Origin: a virus
Reading direction: 5' to 3' (one strand)
Virus record (IMG/VR): IMGVR_UViG_3300028550_000707
Location: 1-22,267 of that record
Length of the DNA: 22,267 nucleotides
Shown: positions 1-8,476 of the stretch, piece by piece
How positions within the stretch are numbered: position 1 is the first letter of the stretch
Layout: every line of letters starts with the position of its first letter
Notes under the pieces: generated by a model
Seen by the model: only the letters and a program-made list of their open reading frames with translations
Told to the model about the DNA's origin: nothing
Databases searched by the model: none
Made by a program: the position numbers and the translations under genes

Positions 1-19
1 CTGTTACTGTTTGTGCCAT
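1..19 (-). CDS. Start of a gene cut by the window edge
   Basis: An ATG on the minus strand (complement of 17-19) opens a frame reading MAQTVT before the window ends. An AAAGGAG ribosome binding site lies 6 bases upstream, inside the last codons of the fibre gene, and the fibre stop codon is one base upstream. That arrangement is what is expected for the next gene of the same operon. Only six codons are visible, so no product can be given. Genes in this position are often further tail or lysis genes, but that is a guess. Confidence 0.55.
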
Positions 20-20
20 T

Positions 21-3000
21 CTATTCTCCTTTTAGAGTTTTTAACTCTTGTTGTAATTCGCCTACTTGTGTAGACAGTTCTTGGACTGCGTTTACTAAAT
101 ACCAAGTAAGGTTATCTGTACTTACAGTTTTTACTCCTGTTGATTGTGTTGTAACCATATCTGGGAATACTTCTTCTATTTCTTGAGCTATAGCTCCTAG
201 TTGTATACCTTCTTTTTCCACAACTGTTGACTTTGTATTTTCAAAATCTGTAATTTCATCTTCAGTACGATATTCAAAATTTCTAACACGAATCTGTTTT
301 ATCTGTTCTAAACCGTCATTATTATCTACAATATTCTTTTTGATTCTTCTATCAGAGGTTTGTTGAAAAGTAGTAGCGTTACTAGATTGGAACATTGAAG
401 CACCACCGGGAGGAGCTAAAAATCCTGTATCATCTCCCTTACCCGAAACAGAAATACCAATTACCATTTCAGAAGTACCAGTAGCACTAGCTATTGCTTC
501 AAAACCAACCATTATATTGCTGCTAGAATCTACTGAAGTATGTCCAGCACTCATACCTACAAAAGTGTTATTAGCTCCTGTTGTTATACTATCTCCAGCA
601 AATTTGCCAACTGCTGTATTATTACTAGCTGTGGTATTTGATTCTAGGGCATCTTTACCAACGGCTGTGTTTCCTGTGCCTGTAGTGTGAGCTTTTAAAG
701 TTCCTTTACCAATACCTGTGTTATCTCCACCTGTAGTAATTGCAGTTCCAGCTTCTTTACCTACGAGTGTACAACCAGCAGCAGTTGTTATAGCATCACC
801 TGCTAAGGCACCAATAATAGTGGCATCTGTACCTGTGGTTACTGATGCACCTGCGTTAAATCCAACTGCTGTATTAAACATATCAGTGGCACTAGAAGGG
901 TTTTGGTCGCTTAAAGAACCTGTACCAACCGCTACACACTTGCTTCCTGCAACATTAATAGTTAAAGATTCAAAGCCTATAGAAGTATTACTAGCACCTG
1001 TAGTATTAGCATCTAGAGCTGTAGCACCCATAGCAACATTTTTTGTACCTGTAGTGTTTGTTAATAAAGCAGCAGAACCTACTGCTGTATTGCTTGCACC
1101 CGTAGTGTTTGCGTTTAAAGCGTCTTTACCGACAGCTGTATTCCCTGCTGCTGTAGTATTATTTGCAAGAGAACTTTGTCCAAATGCTGTGTTACCCGCA
1201 CCTGTAGTGTTATCTTCTAAAGCACTTCTACCAACTGCTGTATTATTATCTGCTGTGGTTATAGAAGTACCTGCAAGATAACCTATTAAAGTATTTCCAT
1301 CACCTGTAGTAATTGTGTCTCCAGCAAAAGAACCAATACCAATATTAAAAGATGCTGTTGTTACATCGTTAAGTGCATCATGTCCCAGAGCAATATTATC
1401 ATTTCCTGTAGTCTTAGTTTCTAAAGTACCACTACCTATTGCTGTGTTTCTATCTCCTGTAGTGTTATTGTTTAAAGCCCTTTCGCCAACTGCTGTGTTG
1501 CTAGAACCTGTAGTGTTTGATTGTAAAGCTTTAAATCCAAATGCTGTACCGTTCTCTGCTGTGGTGTTTAATGTTAAAGCACTTTCGCCAACTGCTGTGT
1601 TACCAGCACCTGTAGTATTTGCTCCCAAGGCAAGATTACCAACAGATGTATTGTTACTTCCAGTTGTAGTTGCGTCTTGCGATCTAAAACCTATAGCAGT
1701 ATTACTTGCTCCTGTGCTATTTGAAAGTAGTGCTTCAAAGCCAACTGCTGTGTTGTTAGATGCTGTGTTAAGATTTAATGCTGCATAACCGATTGCAGTA
1801 TTGTATTGTCCAGTTGTATTGGTCTTTAAAGCAAAACCACCTAGAATTGTGTTGCGAATACCAGTGGTTATTGCTAACCCTGCGTTATAACCTACACCAA
1901 TATTATATGTATCAACATTGCCTGAAGGATTCATGTTTTGTAATGCTTGTTCACCAACAGCTACGTTTCTGTCTCCAGCAACATTAGTTTTCATAGCATC
2001 TGTACCGATAGCTACGTTAGTATTACCTGTAGTGTTTGCTTTTAAAGTATTTACACCAATGGCTACATTATTACCTGCTGTGGTGTTTGCTGATAAAGCA
2101 TCCTTACCAATAGCAACATTTTCATTTCCAGTAGTGTTTGCGTCTAAAGCTTGAAATCCAACGGCAACATTACTAGTACCTGTAGTGTTTGCTTCTAAAG
2201 CTGCAAAACCTATAGCTGTATTTGCAGCAGCAGTAGTATTTAAATTTAAAGCATTTCTACCTATTGCTGTATTATGATTACCTGTAGTGTTTGTTGCAAG
2301 TGCTTGATAACCAAATGCAGAGTTACCTCCACCAGTAGTTAATTTTGTTGATGCTAAATAACCAGCACTTGTATTTTCATCACCAGTTGTTAAGTCATCA
2401 AAAACTTCCCAACCTAAACCTGTATTATAACTAGCAGCATTTAAAGTACCTGTACCACCATCATTACTAATAAGAATACCATTAGAGAAGTTAGTGATAT
2501 TAGAAATAATACCTACGCCATTAATAGTTCCACCAACTGCTACGGCACCTGTAGTAGTGACTGTATCGAAGAAAGTGTTTTTAAAGTAAAGAGATGATGT
2601 ACCAAGATCAATATCTGAATCTGTTACTGGAGAAAAAGCTCCGTCTGCAAATGTAACTTGATTAGCATTGTTAGCTTTAACAGTAATAACATTAGAGCCA
2701 CTAAATGTAATAGATGTATCTGCATCACCATCGCCTACAATAGAGTCTAAAGATATAGAGCCAACATTAGTAATGTTAACATCATTAAATGAAGCACCAC
2801 TTGTAAATACGGCTGCTTGAGGAAAAGTCACCGCTCCTCCGTCTGCTATAGTCATAGCATCATCACCATCTGTAAATTCTATAAGAGCTGTTTGTATTGA
2901 AGCAGAAGTTTCTATTATTCCACTTGTTTGTAAAGTTAGAGAAGCAAAAGCATCAACCATTTTACCGCCAGAGCCAGCACCATCAGCATAGATAACTTTA

Positions 3001-3362
3001 GTTTTACCAGAAGGTATAGTAACTGTAGCACCACTACCTTGTTTGATAATTATTGATTGAGAACCAGATGTTCCATTTTCTATGATCCATAGTTTTGAAA
3101 CTGTGTTAGGTGCAATTGTAATAGTACAAGTTGAATCTAGTGTACCTGTGTATTCTAGATACATAGACCTACCTGGATCGGTAGCTCCGTCTGCTATTGT
3201 AGTTGTGTGTGTATCAGCGTTTGTAGTTATGCCTTCTGTGCCATAACTAAAAGCTTCTGCGATTAATTCAAGATTGGTGTTTGTAGTATCACCCCATGTT
3301 CCACTAGCATCACCAGTAGCCAATTCGTTTAATCTTAAATCATTTACATATGAACTTGCCAT
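21..3362 (-). CDS. Tail fibre/spike with 17-residue repeats and S74 self-cleaving chaperone tip
   Basis: A 1113-residue protein, probably the host-binding fibre or spike. Residues 1-50 are a polar N-terminal segment suited to virion attachment. Residues about 50-312 are beta-rich with many Thr/Gly. Residues 313-965 are 38 tandem copies of a unit of the type NTAxGxxALxxNTTGxxN, resembling the beta-roll repeats of trimeric adhesins. The C-terminus from about 1003 is an intramolecular chaperone of the peptidase S74 (endosialidase) family. It starts SDRRIKKNI; the expected catalytic pair is Ser1003 and Lys1008 (family knowledge), with cleavage expected just before Ser1003, followed by the usual GxIAQExxxxFP segment and a C-terminal coiled coil (about 1090-1110). 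The trimeric fold and release of the chaperone after assembly are inferred from the family. An AGGAAA site precedes the ATG. Long open frames on the opposite strand are artefacts of the repeats. Confidence 0.9.
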   Translation of the reverse strand: MASSYVNDLRLNELATGDASGTWGDTTNTNLELIAEAFSYGTEGITTNADTHTTTIADGATDPGRSMYLEYTGTLDSTCTITIAPNTVSKLWIIENGTSGSQSIIIKQGSGATVTIPSGKTKVIYADGAGSGGKMVDAFASLTLQTSGIIETSASIQTALIEFTDGDDAMTIADGGAVTFPQAAVFTSGASFNDVNITNVGSISLDSIVGDGDADTSITFSGSNVITVKANNANQVTFADGAFSPVTDSDIDLGTSSLYFKNTFFDTVTTTGAVAVGGTINGVGIISNITNFSNGILISNDGGTGTLNAASYNTGLGWEVFDDLTTGDENTSAGYLASTKLTTGGGNSAFGYQALATNTTGNHNTAIGRNALNLNTTAAANTAIGFAALEANTTGTSNVAVGFQALDANTTGNENVAIGKDALSANTTAGNNVAIGVNTLKANTTGNTNVAIGTDAMKTNVAGDRNVAVGEQALQNMNPSGNVDTYNIGVGYNAGLAITTGIRNTILGGFALKTNTTGQYNTAIGYAALNLNTASNNTAVGFEALLSNSTGASNTAIGFRSQDATTTGSNNTSVGNLALGANTTGAGNTAVGESALTLNTTAENGTAFGFKALQSNTTGSSNTAVGERALNNNTTGDRNTAIGSGTLETKTTGNDNIALGHDALNDVTTASFNIGIGSFAGDTITTGDGNTLIGYLAGTSITTADNNTAVGRSALEDNTTGAGNTAFGQSSLANNTTAAGNTAVGKDALNANTTGASNTAVGSAALLTNTTGTKNVAMGATALDANTTGASNTSIGFESLTINVAGSKCVAVGTGSLSDQNPSSATDMFNTAVGFNAGASVTTGTDATIIGALAGDAITTAAGCTLVGKEAGTAITTGGDNTGIGKGTLKAHTTGTGNTAVGKDALESNTTASNNTAVGKFAGDSITTGANNTFVGMSAGHTSVDSSSNIMVGFEAIASATGTSEMVIGISVSGKGDDTGFLAPPGGASMFQSSNATTFQQTSDRRIKKNIVDNNDGLEQIKQIRVRNFEYRTEDEITDFENTKSTVVEKEGIQLGAIAQEIEEVFPDMVTTQSTGVKTVSTDNLTWYLVNAVQELSTQVGELQQELKTLKGE
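468..2426 (-). repeat. 38 tandem 51-bp (17-residue) repeats inside the fibre gene
   Basis: Counting by eye, residues 313-965 divide into 38 units: 35 of 17 residues, one of 16 (unit 13) and two of 21 (units 10 and 30). The most constant positions are Asn1, Gly5 and the TTG near position 14. Units 9-12 and 29-32 share the same order: a unit ending NVAG plus two residues, a 21-residue unit with an inserted 'NPS' turn, a unit with 'NAG', then a unit with no Asn-Thr-Ala start. This suggests a duplication of a block of about 20 units. At DNA level the units have diverged and are not identical repeats. Confidence 0.9.
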
Positions 3363-3395
3363 TTTATTTCCTCGTTAAAAATTATACTTTATATT

Positions 3396-3866
3396 TTATG
3401 CGACATCACTCCAATTTGGAGATTGCGTTGTTGTTATTATTGCATAGTTAGGATTTTGGGTGTCTACGACCATACCCCAAACCTGAACTTTTTCTAAATT
3501 TGATACTAAAGAATCTAATGTTATTAGAGATATATTAGCATCTGCTGTTGTTGTTACTGTTGGATTCGGTATTGATACTCCAAAACCTGTAACATTAAGA
3601 ATATTGTTAGTGCTTAAACTTTGATTACCTAATGCAGATGTTGCTGCTCCTAGAGTAATAGGTACATTAGCTGTACCAGTAACTGTTTCGTCACCTACTG
3701 AAAGAGTAGATGCAACTGCTGATACTCCTGTAACTGCTGCTGCTTGAACTGCTGTGCCATTGTCTAATGCACTTGTTCCTACTAGACCTGTGACTGGTAC
3801 AGGTAAAGGTTCACCAAAGGTTAATTGACCCCAGGTACCTCTACCCCAACCATTAATATTCGGCAT
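3396..3866 (-). CDS. Predicted virion protein with GWGRGTWG N-terminus
   Basis: A 156-residue protein starting MPNINGWGRGTWGQ. From memory, this Trp/Gly-rich opening is common in small structural proteins of marine phages. The rest is Thr/Val/Ala-rich and predicted mostly beta, with no catalytic motif and no membrane segment. It lies between a 141-residue virion-type protein and the fibre, in the same direction, 6 bases after the upstream stop. No good ribosome binding site is visible, so it may be read by coupling from the gene before it. A tail, collar or fibre-connecting role is inferred from position only. Confidence 0.6.
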   Translation of the reverse strand: MPNINGWGRGTWGQLTFGEPLPVPVTGLVGTSALDNGTAVQAAAVTGVSAVASTLSVGDETVTGTANVPITLGAATSALGNQSLSTNNILNVTGFGVSIPNPTVTTTADANISLITLDSLVSNLEKVQVWGMVVDTQNPNYAIITTTQSPNWSDVA

Positions 3867-3872
3867 GAACTA

Positions 3873-4298
3873 CTAAGCTATTCTTATAATAGCGTTTGAA
3901 GCATCTGCTGCTGGGAATTGAATAGTAAAATCACCTGCTGTAGAAGTTTTATCTGCACCAAAATCTAATACTGCAACAGACTTATCACTATTAGTATCGT
4001 TGTATATTAAGCAACCTCTTGCTGTAATAGTACAGTTACTAAATGTTAAATCTGCAAAATCAGCTATAGCCGTAGTTCCACTAGCTACAGGGGTTACATT
4101 AGTTAATGCTGATCCTGTTGCTGTATAGTTGGTTCCACTAGCTTCATTAGAACTAGTATATGCAGTTGTAGTAGCACCTAAAGATGCAGAACTTGTATAT
4201 AAAGCTAGCTTAAAACTATTACCACCATTGGTGAAGTTGTGAGTTCCTTTCATTAATTCTACTTTAAATGATGTACACATTGCCTGTGATATTGCCAT
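3873..4298 (-). CDS. Conserved phage virion-type protein, 141 aa
   Basis: A 141-residue Ser/Thr/Ala-rich protein, beginning MAISQAMCTSFKVELMKGTH and ending in a beta-rich FTIQFP segment. Proteins with this opening recur, as far as I recall, in the structural modules of marine phages, usually with no function assigned. The start follows an AGGAG site, and its ATG overlaps the stop of the upstream 92-codon gene (TAATG), so the two are likely translationally coupled. It sits between the adaptor genes and the fibre, which suggests a tail-tip or neck component; that is inference. Confidence 0.65.
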   Translation of the reverse strand: MAISQAMCTSFKVELMKGTHNFTNGGNSFKLALYTSSASLGATTTAYTSSNEASGTNYTATGSALTNVTPVASGTTAIADFADLTFSNCTITARGCLIYNDTNSDKSVAVLDFGADKTSTAGDFTIQFPAADASNAIIRIA

Positions 4299-4576
4299 TA
4301 TAATCTCCTAATAATATCAGCCATATCTTTATGACCTTGTTTTTCTAATAATCCTGCCATAGTAGCTCTATCGCTAGCTATAGCCTGTTTCATATACAAG
4401 AACACTACTGTTTGTATGTGTTCTTTAAATGCGTGTGCTTGTGCTTTAATCATAGGATCAGCGTTTTCGCTAACCTCTACAAGCCTTTCCATGATTCTTC
4501 CTGTCCAATATTCAGGAGTTAATCCTTCATTTTGAGTTGTTTGAACCCCTACATTACCTACTTGTCCACTAAACAT
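4298..4576 (-). CDS. Small conserved helical protein of the neck module, 92 aa
   Basis: A 92-residue protein with a flexible N-terminus (about 25 residues) and then an almost fully helical body rich in Ala, Glu and Lys (for example IKAQAHAFKEHIQ). It has no membrane segment or metal site. Both ends are joined to neighbours by TAATG overlaps, the upstream neighbour being the adaptor gene. The tight packing in the neck gene chain suggests it is made with, and perhaps bound to, the adaptor proteins. I do not recognise a named family. Confidence 0.6.
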   Translation of the reverse strand: MFSGQVGNVGVQTTQNEGLTPEYWTGRIMERLVEVSENADPMIKAQAHAFKEHIQTVVFLYMKQAIASDRATMAGLLEKQGHKDMADIIRRL

Positions 4577-5217
4577 TATGTTACTTGTTGCCTTACAGGA
4601 CCACTTCTGTAATTATCTTTAGTGTTTTTACCTTCAGCTAATGACTTTAATCTTGATATAGCTTCGTTAAATCTGTTTTGATAGTTAGTTAATATATCAG
4701 GTTCACCCTTCATAAAGGTATAAGCTTCTATTAATGAACCATATAATAAACAATTTGGAGCATTGTCACTCAACCAACTTGTTCCATCTGCTGTAGTTGT
4801 CATAGATTGAGGTCTATATTCATAATGTAGTTCTGCTGTTAAATTTGCATTAGGAGTAGGTGCTAGTATAAATGTATCATCATCAAATCTAGCGTAGTAT
4901 TTAGGTATTCCTGTTACAGAGCTATTTGGATAAGCCTCTCTAAGAAAAGCTACATCTTTATATAGTAAAAATTCATACCCACTATTATCTATAGCAAGTG
5001 AATGTGGTGCTAAAAAGTCAGAAGGAGTAGCTAAATACTGATTACTAGCTGTTACATTTCCAGTTACATTTTTTCTAGAAAATGGTAATGAAACTAATTT
5101 TTGTATTCTATCTTCTGTATTAACAATAAACTCGTCTAGATTGTTTACAAAAGTTACTTCTGTATTATTTGTATAATCTTGTATTGCTGTTTTTAATGTT
5201 GTAAATGTCCAAGCCAT
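4576..5217 (-). CDS. Head-tail adaptor protein (SU10/phiEco32-like adaptor family)
   Basis: A 213-residue protein matching, from memory, the adaptor family of phage SU10 and its relatives. It has an N-terminal helical part (MAWTFTTLKTAIQDYTNN), a central beta part with FLAPHSLAI, GIPKYYARFDDDTF and LAPTPNANLTAELHYEYRP, then WLSDNAPNCLLYGSLIEAYTF and a C-terminal helix containing YQNRFNEAISRLK. Such proteins form a ring between the portal and the tail and supply the platform for a short tail. TAATG overlaps join it to both neighbours, in keeping with production in fixed ratios. The family call rests on remembered motifs, not a search. Confidence 0.75.
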   Translation of the reverse strand: MAWTFTTLKTAIQDYTNNTEVTFVNNLDEFIVNTEDRIQKLVSLPFSRKNVTGNVTASNQYLATPSDFLAPHSLAIDNSGYEFLLYKDVAFLREAYPNSSVTGIPKYYARFDDDTFILAPTPNANLTAELHYEYRPQSMTTTADGTSWLSDNAPNCLLYGSLIEAYTFMKGEPDILTNYQNRFNEAISRLKSLAEGKNTKDNYRSGPVRQQVT

Positions 5218-5528
5218 TATTCTATACTCACTTTAACTGTTCCTACTTCAGTCCTAGATATTAAACCTGTTCCTGATACTGGATTAAATCCATAATAAGA
5301 TGTTGATTCTTTTCTTCCCCTATCTGGTCTTGGATCAAACAATGCTTGATTATCTGATGTATCAACTTCCCCAATTTTAAGTTGTGGATGATCTACATCA
5401 AAACAATAAGAACAAACCTTTAATCCATTACGAATACTATCTTGTATTTCATATTTTAAATCATTTAGCTTATAAGTAAAACCACATCTATCGCAGTCCC
5501 CTAAAGCTCTCTTACCTGCCGCAAACAT
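5217..5528 (-). CDS. Small zinc-ribbon-type protein of the neck module, 103 aa
   Basis: A 103-residue protein with two Cys pairs: C12-x2-C15 within CDRCGFTYK, and C39-x2-C42 within VCSYCFDVDHPQ. Together they can form a four-cysteine zinc ribbon. The remainder is polar and probably extended, with DPRPDRGRKES near the middle. It is joined by TAATG overlaps to the adaptor gene downstream and to the 231-codon gene upstream. I recall similar CxxC proteins in this position in many marine phage genomes. Whether it is a virion component or an assembly factor cannot be told. Confidence 0.65.
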   Translation of the reverse strand: MFAAGKRALGDCDRCGFTYKLNDLKYEIQDSIRNGLKVCSYCFDVDHPQLKIGEVDTSDNQALFDPRPDRGRKESTSYYGFNPVSGTGLISRTEVGTVKVSIE

Positions 5529-6223
5529 TATGAATAAGAACTAAGGTCAGGTACAAATCTAACTGAAGCCTTGTCTCTGTCTGCGTCACTCACGTCATTC
5601 CAAAGCTCATCATACCTTTGCTTTATCATTGGAACTCTATTTTGTGCTTCTGGCATTTTGCAAGCTAAGTTATAAGCTAGTGCATATGTTAAACAAGGAA
5701 GATATCTACTAGGAACATCAGGATTGTTACTTGCTACATCTCCTGCATCTTCTATTCTTTTTATGTAATCGTAAACTAATGTATATGTTTCTGACGCATC
5801 TGGAGTTGCCCATAAAACAATACTATTTGAACTAGTTCCTTTATCTACAAAAAACTGTGTAGGCTTTGATTGTAGTAATTTTACAGCTTGATGATTGTAT
5901 TCTGTTCTAGATATTCTATTAAGTCTTTGGTCAAACTGATTAGTTATTTCTCCAGCATCGGTTCTAATAAAAGCATCTACTACTTCTAAAGCACTTGATT
6001 CTATTTCGTAGCTACCTGTTCCAGCAACAAGAGTCTGTGTACCTTGCTCTATCTTCCAAAGGTTTAATCCTTTGTTTTGCCATTCTAAAAATATAAGATT
6101 TAAAGCTCTTTTAGCTCCTCTATAATCGTAACCCGAACGAAGTTCACTACCGCATAGATCATAGGCTTCTTCCATGATATCGGCTAAGTCTAATGTAAAT
6201 GCTGTTGTTCCACTTGTTGCCAT
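5528..6223 (-). CDS. Predicted head-tail connector/neck protein, 231 aa
   Basis: A 231-residue protein starting with a hydrophilic stretch and then DLADIMEEAYDLCGSELRSGYDYRGAKRA..LNLIFLEWQNKG, a helical signature that I recall from connector or tail accessory proteins of podovirus-like phages. A beta-rich middle follows (IEQGTQTLVAGTGSYEI, FIRTDAGEI), then a C-terminal helix (MIKQRYDELWNDV). A role as head-completion or connector protein, comparable in place to P22 gp4, is inferred from size, motif style and position next to the SU10-like adaptor gene. It starts 13 bases after the stop of the basic 98-residue protein's frame would be expected in transcription order, that is, just before that gene. 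Confidence 0.6.
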   Translation of the reverse strand: MATSGTTAFTLDLADIMEEAYDLCGSELRSGYDYRGAKRALNLIFLEWQNKGLNLWKIEQGTQTLVAGTGSYEIESSALEVVDAFIRTDAGEITNQFDQRLNRISRTEYNHQAVKLLQSKPTQFFVDKGTSSNSIVLWATPDASETYTLVYDYIKRIEDAGDVASNNPDVPSRYLPCLTYALAYNLACKMPEAQNRVPMIKQRYDELWNDVSDADRDKASVRFVPDLSSYS

Positions 6224-6236
6224 TATTTATCCTTTA

Positions 6237-6533
6237 TTAACACTTCCACCTTCTACGAGCCTGCCTAATTCTTGAGTCAGGATCGTTTCTGGTTTCTGCT
6301 GAACTATTTTTTAGTTGTCCTGCTGATCTTGCACAATAAGATTTTCTTCGTTTAGCTGCTTTACTACCTTTCTTTACTGTACCAGTTACTGCTGTTTTTA
6401 ACTTAGAACCAGGATTTGCTTTGCGATAAGCAGCAACTCCTTTCTTAGTCATTCCAGCACCAGACTTAGTAGAACGATAGTTAGCACCTTTACCTTTAGT
6501 AGTCTTAGGTATAGGACTATCTTTTTTTCTCAT
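6237..6533 (-). CDS. Small Lys/Arg-rich conserved phage protein, 98 aa
   Basis: A 98-residue, very basic protein with the blocks MTKKGVAAYRKANPGSKLKTAV, KKGSKAAKRRKSYCARSAGQ and a C-terminal RIRQARRRWKC. I recall this as a conserved domain of unknown function found in T7-like and other marine phages. The charge suggests nucleic acid or capsid-interior binding, which is inference. It lies between the Met/Gly-rich 85-codon gene and the neck module. No clear ribosome binding site precedes the ATG; an A/T-rich hairpin lies just upstream. Confidence 0.65.
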   Translation of the reverse strand: MRKKDSPIPKTTKGKGANYRSTKSGAGMTKKGVAAYRKANPGSKLKTAVTGTVKKGSKAAKRRKSYCARSAGQLKNSSAETRNDPDSRIRQARRRWKC

Positions 6534-6540
6534 TGTAAAA

Positions 6541-6555
6541 AACTATTTAATAGTT
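6541..6555 (-). terminator. Weak A/T-rich hairpin with short T run
   Basis: AACTAT and ATAGTT form a 6-bp stem with a 3-base loop, overlapping the stop codon of the 85-codon gene. On the minus strand it is followed by TTTT. On the plus strand it is followed by a longer T run. The stem is weak, so it may at most cause partial termination or pausing in the structural operon. Confidence 0.25.
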
Positions 6556-6811
6556 ATTTATTTTTTTTCATTGATGGTTCGGTCATTCCACCGCCACCAA
6601 ATCTTTTCTGAACATCATCTTTGTTAGACATAGTTTTGTCCATCATCATTGTTTTTCCGCCACCCATATACAACTTACCGCCTGCACGATACATAGCACT
6701 CATAGGAGCATTTGGCATCATTCCGCCATTGTTATAACCCATATTTTTATCCATTCTATTGCCTGAGTTAGTGACATTTTTTCTTTTTAAGCCCATATCT
6801 TTCATTGGCAT
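6554..6811 (-). CDS. Small Met/Gly/Lys-rich protein, 85 aa
   Basis: An 85-residue low-complexity protein with many Met (MPMKDMGLKRKN, MMMDKTMSNKDD), a GGGG stretch near the end and a basic C-terminus (SMKKNK). It contains MYRAGGKLYMGGG, a short pattern I have seen in small proteins of marine phages. No catalytic motif, signal peptide or membrane helix is visible. An AGGA site lies before the ATG. It is placed between a virion protein and the small basic protein in the same operon. Function unknown. Confidence 0.55.
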   Translation of the reverse strand: MPMKDMGLKRKNVTNSGNRMDKNMGYNNGGMMPNAPMSAMYRAGGKLYMGGGKTMMMDKTMSNKDDVQKRFGGGGMTEPSMKKNK

Positions 6812-6871
6812 AATAAATTCCTCTATTTTTTAACAGATTTAACTGTTGGTTTTTTTTGTTTATAATTGTTT

Positions 6872-7486
6872 TTAAGCATGAAATACAGTCATTGTTAAAA
6901 ATGTTGATACTGTATATTGAATATAAATGCCATCAACAAATAACACACCTTCGTCTGGTATGACTACATCTCTTGTTGCATCAGCGTCACCTACAGAACT
7001 TAATCCTAAAATACTTGTTCCGCTAGGAGAGTTCTTTAGAAAATCTACAGTTCCTGCTGTTGCTGTGCTGGTTAAAAATACACCTTTCAATCTACTTCTA
7101 CCTGCAAATACTACATCTGCTGCTGAAGCATTAACTCCTGCTGAGACATTGCCTGCTGGGTTACCCACAGCAGTTATCGAAGCAATAGTTAAAAAGAACA
7201 CCGCTCCAGTAGCTGTACCTGCATTGGCACCTGTAATGGATTCTGTTTGAGCAGCTCCATTAATATCAGTTCCCACAACAGTAAATGATTTACCAGAGTC
7301 ATTCCCAGCAGAAAGAATCGTTACAATCCTTCCATGACTGAGTGCAACTGCACCACCTGAAGCTAACGCACCACCTATTACAAGTGCTGCGTTATTTCCA
7401 ACTGATGTTGCTACTGATATTCCATCGGCATCTAAGGCTACTGTGTCGGCAGTAATAGTTACTGCTTGTACATCTGAAATACCCAT
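6872..7486 (-). CDS. Predicted beta-rich virion protein, 204 aa
   Basis: A 204-residue protein dominated by Ala, Gly, Val and Thr, with short beta-type segments throughout (for example VQAVTITADTVALDADGI, GKSFTVVGTDINGAAQTESI, GVFLTSTATAGTVDF). There is no signal peptide, charged motif or membrane helix. The style is that of a virion surface or tail protein. The start has a good AAGGAG site 7 bases upstream. It follows the 319-codon gene after about 10 bases, so both are probably on one message downstream of the capsid terminator. No named family is recognised. Confidence 0.6.
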   Translation of the reverse strand: MGISDVQAVTITADTVALDADGISVATSVGNNAALVIGGALASGGAVALSHGRIVTILSAGNDSGKSFTVVGTDINGAAQTESITGANAGTATGAVFFLTIASITAVGNPAGNVSAGVNASAADVVFAGRSRLKGVFLTSTATAGTVDFLKNSPSGTSILGLSSVGDADATRDVVIPDEGVLFVDGIYIQYTVSTFLTMTVFHA

Positions 7487-7496
7487 AATTTACTCC

Positions 7497-8456
7497 TTAA
7501 CTAAGGTTTAAGTTAATTAGTGAGTATTCTGTATTTGCTGATACAGCCATTACGTCACCAACTTCCATCAACACATTGTCTGTTGCTGGAGCTACGCCAC
7601 CTGCTGTACCACCTGAACGAACTGCTGCATTACCTGCAACTACTGTTCCTACAGTTAATAAAGCTGCTGGTCCTTTAATAACAGCCCAACCAAACTTGTT
7701 TGCTGCCATATCTCTTACTGTAGCACCCATTAAAGCACCTGTTTCTGTTGCTGGTGCAACTATTAGGTCATTACTTGGGTCAGCTAATAATGTTAGCTGT
7801 GAGTTAGTTGTTAAAGCAGTTGCTAAAGCATCGTAACAAGTAATTATTATTGAAGGGTCTGCTGAATGGTCATGTGCTGGATTAGATTTAACTCTAAGCA
7901 TTTGTCCTTCACCATTTACATCGTTTACCCAAAGGTAACCATTTGCATATTGGTTTAGAGTAATGTCAGTACCGCCTGTTTCTACAGAGATAGCTGTTTG
8001 ACCTATTGCTACTACTGCTGTTGCAGACATATTTGCATGGTCAGAAACTACTGCTGGTTGTTGTAATAACTTACCTGCTGTTACTGCTGAACCACCAATG
8101 CCTACATAACGATAAACATTGTTACCGTAAATTAGTTTTGCACCTAAATCAAATGCTGCTGTTGTATCTTCTGCATAAGGGTTTGCTGTAGCTATTAATG
8201 AGCCACCTTTACCAACGATTAAGTCTGCTGGTCCAAATCCTGTAGTTGATGTGTATTTTAAATGAGAACCATCTTTAACTAAAAGTTGGTCATCTACTGT
8301 TAGATCATTATCTATATCTACTGATCCATTAATTTGAGCATTACCAGTAGAATCAAAATCAACGACAGTCGTAACTGCACCTGTTGATGAATCTATTGTA
8401 ATTACTTCAAATCCGTTTTCGGACCTAACTGGTCCATTAAATGTTGTGTTAGCCAT
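7497..8456 (-). CDS. Predicted virion protein (head fibre or decoration type), 319 aa
   Basis: A 319-residue protein, taking the ATG at the complement of 8454-8456 as the start because it has a CAGGAG site at the right distance. The open frame extends 10 codons further (to 8486), but that ATG has no ribosome binding site. It begins MANTTFNGPVRSENGFEVIT, then has repeated beta segments (AQINGSVDIDNDLTVDDQLL) like those of phage head fibres, and ends in an Ala/Val/Thr-rich beta part. It is the first gene after the major capsid terminator, and its leader contains a nested inverted repeat. A capsid decoration or fibre role is inferred. Confidence 0.6.
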   Translation of the reverse strand: MANTTFNGPVRSENGFEVITIDSSTGAVTTVVDFDSTGNAQINGSVDIDNDLTVDDQLLVKDGSHLKYTSTTGFGPADLIVGKGGSLIATANPYAEDTTAAFDLGAKLIYGNNVYRYVGIGGSAVTAGKLLQQPAVVSDHANMSATAVVAIGQTAISVETGGTDITLNQYANGYLWVNDVNGEGQMLRVKSNPAHDHSADPSIIITCYDALATALTTNSQLTLLADPSNDLIVAPATETGALMGATVRDMAANKFGWAVIKGPAALLTVGTVVAGNAAVRSGGTAGGVAPATDNVLMEVGDVMAVSANTEYSLINLNLS

Positions 8457-8476
8457 GCTTTTCTCCTGAAAGAAAT

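Noticed and set aside
718-2154. Long plus-strand open frames (187, 157 and 78 codons) opposite the fibre repeats
   Set aside because: They are shadows of the 51-bp repeat coding on the minus strand. Their products are repetitive Ala/Pro/Val runs, and they lack ribosome binding sites.
468-2426. CRISPR-like periodic repeats
   Set aside because: The 51-base period is coding and in frame, units are diverged, and there are no constant repeats with variable spacers.
6823-6879. 18-codon Lys-rich frame (MLKNNYKQKKPTVKSVKK) on the minus strand
   Set aside because: Very short, A-rich by composition and with no ribosome binding site; it cannot be told from chance.
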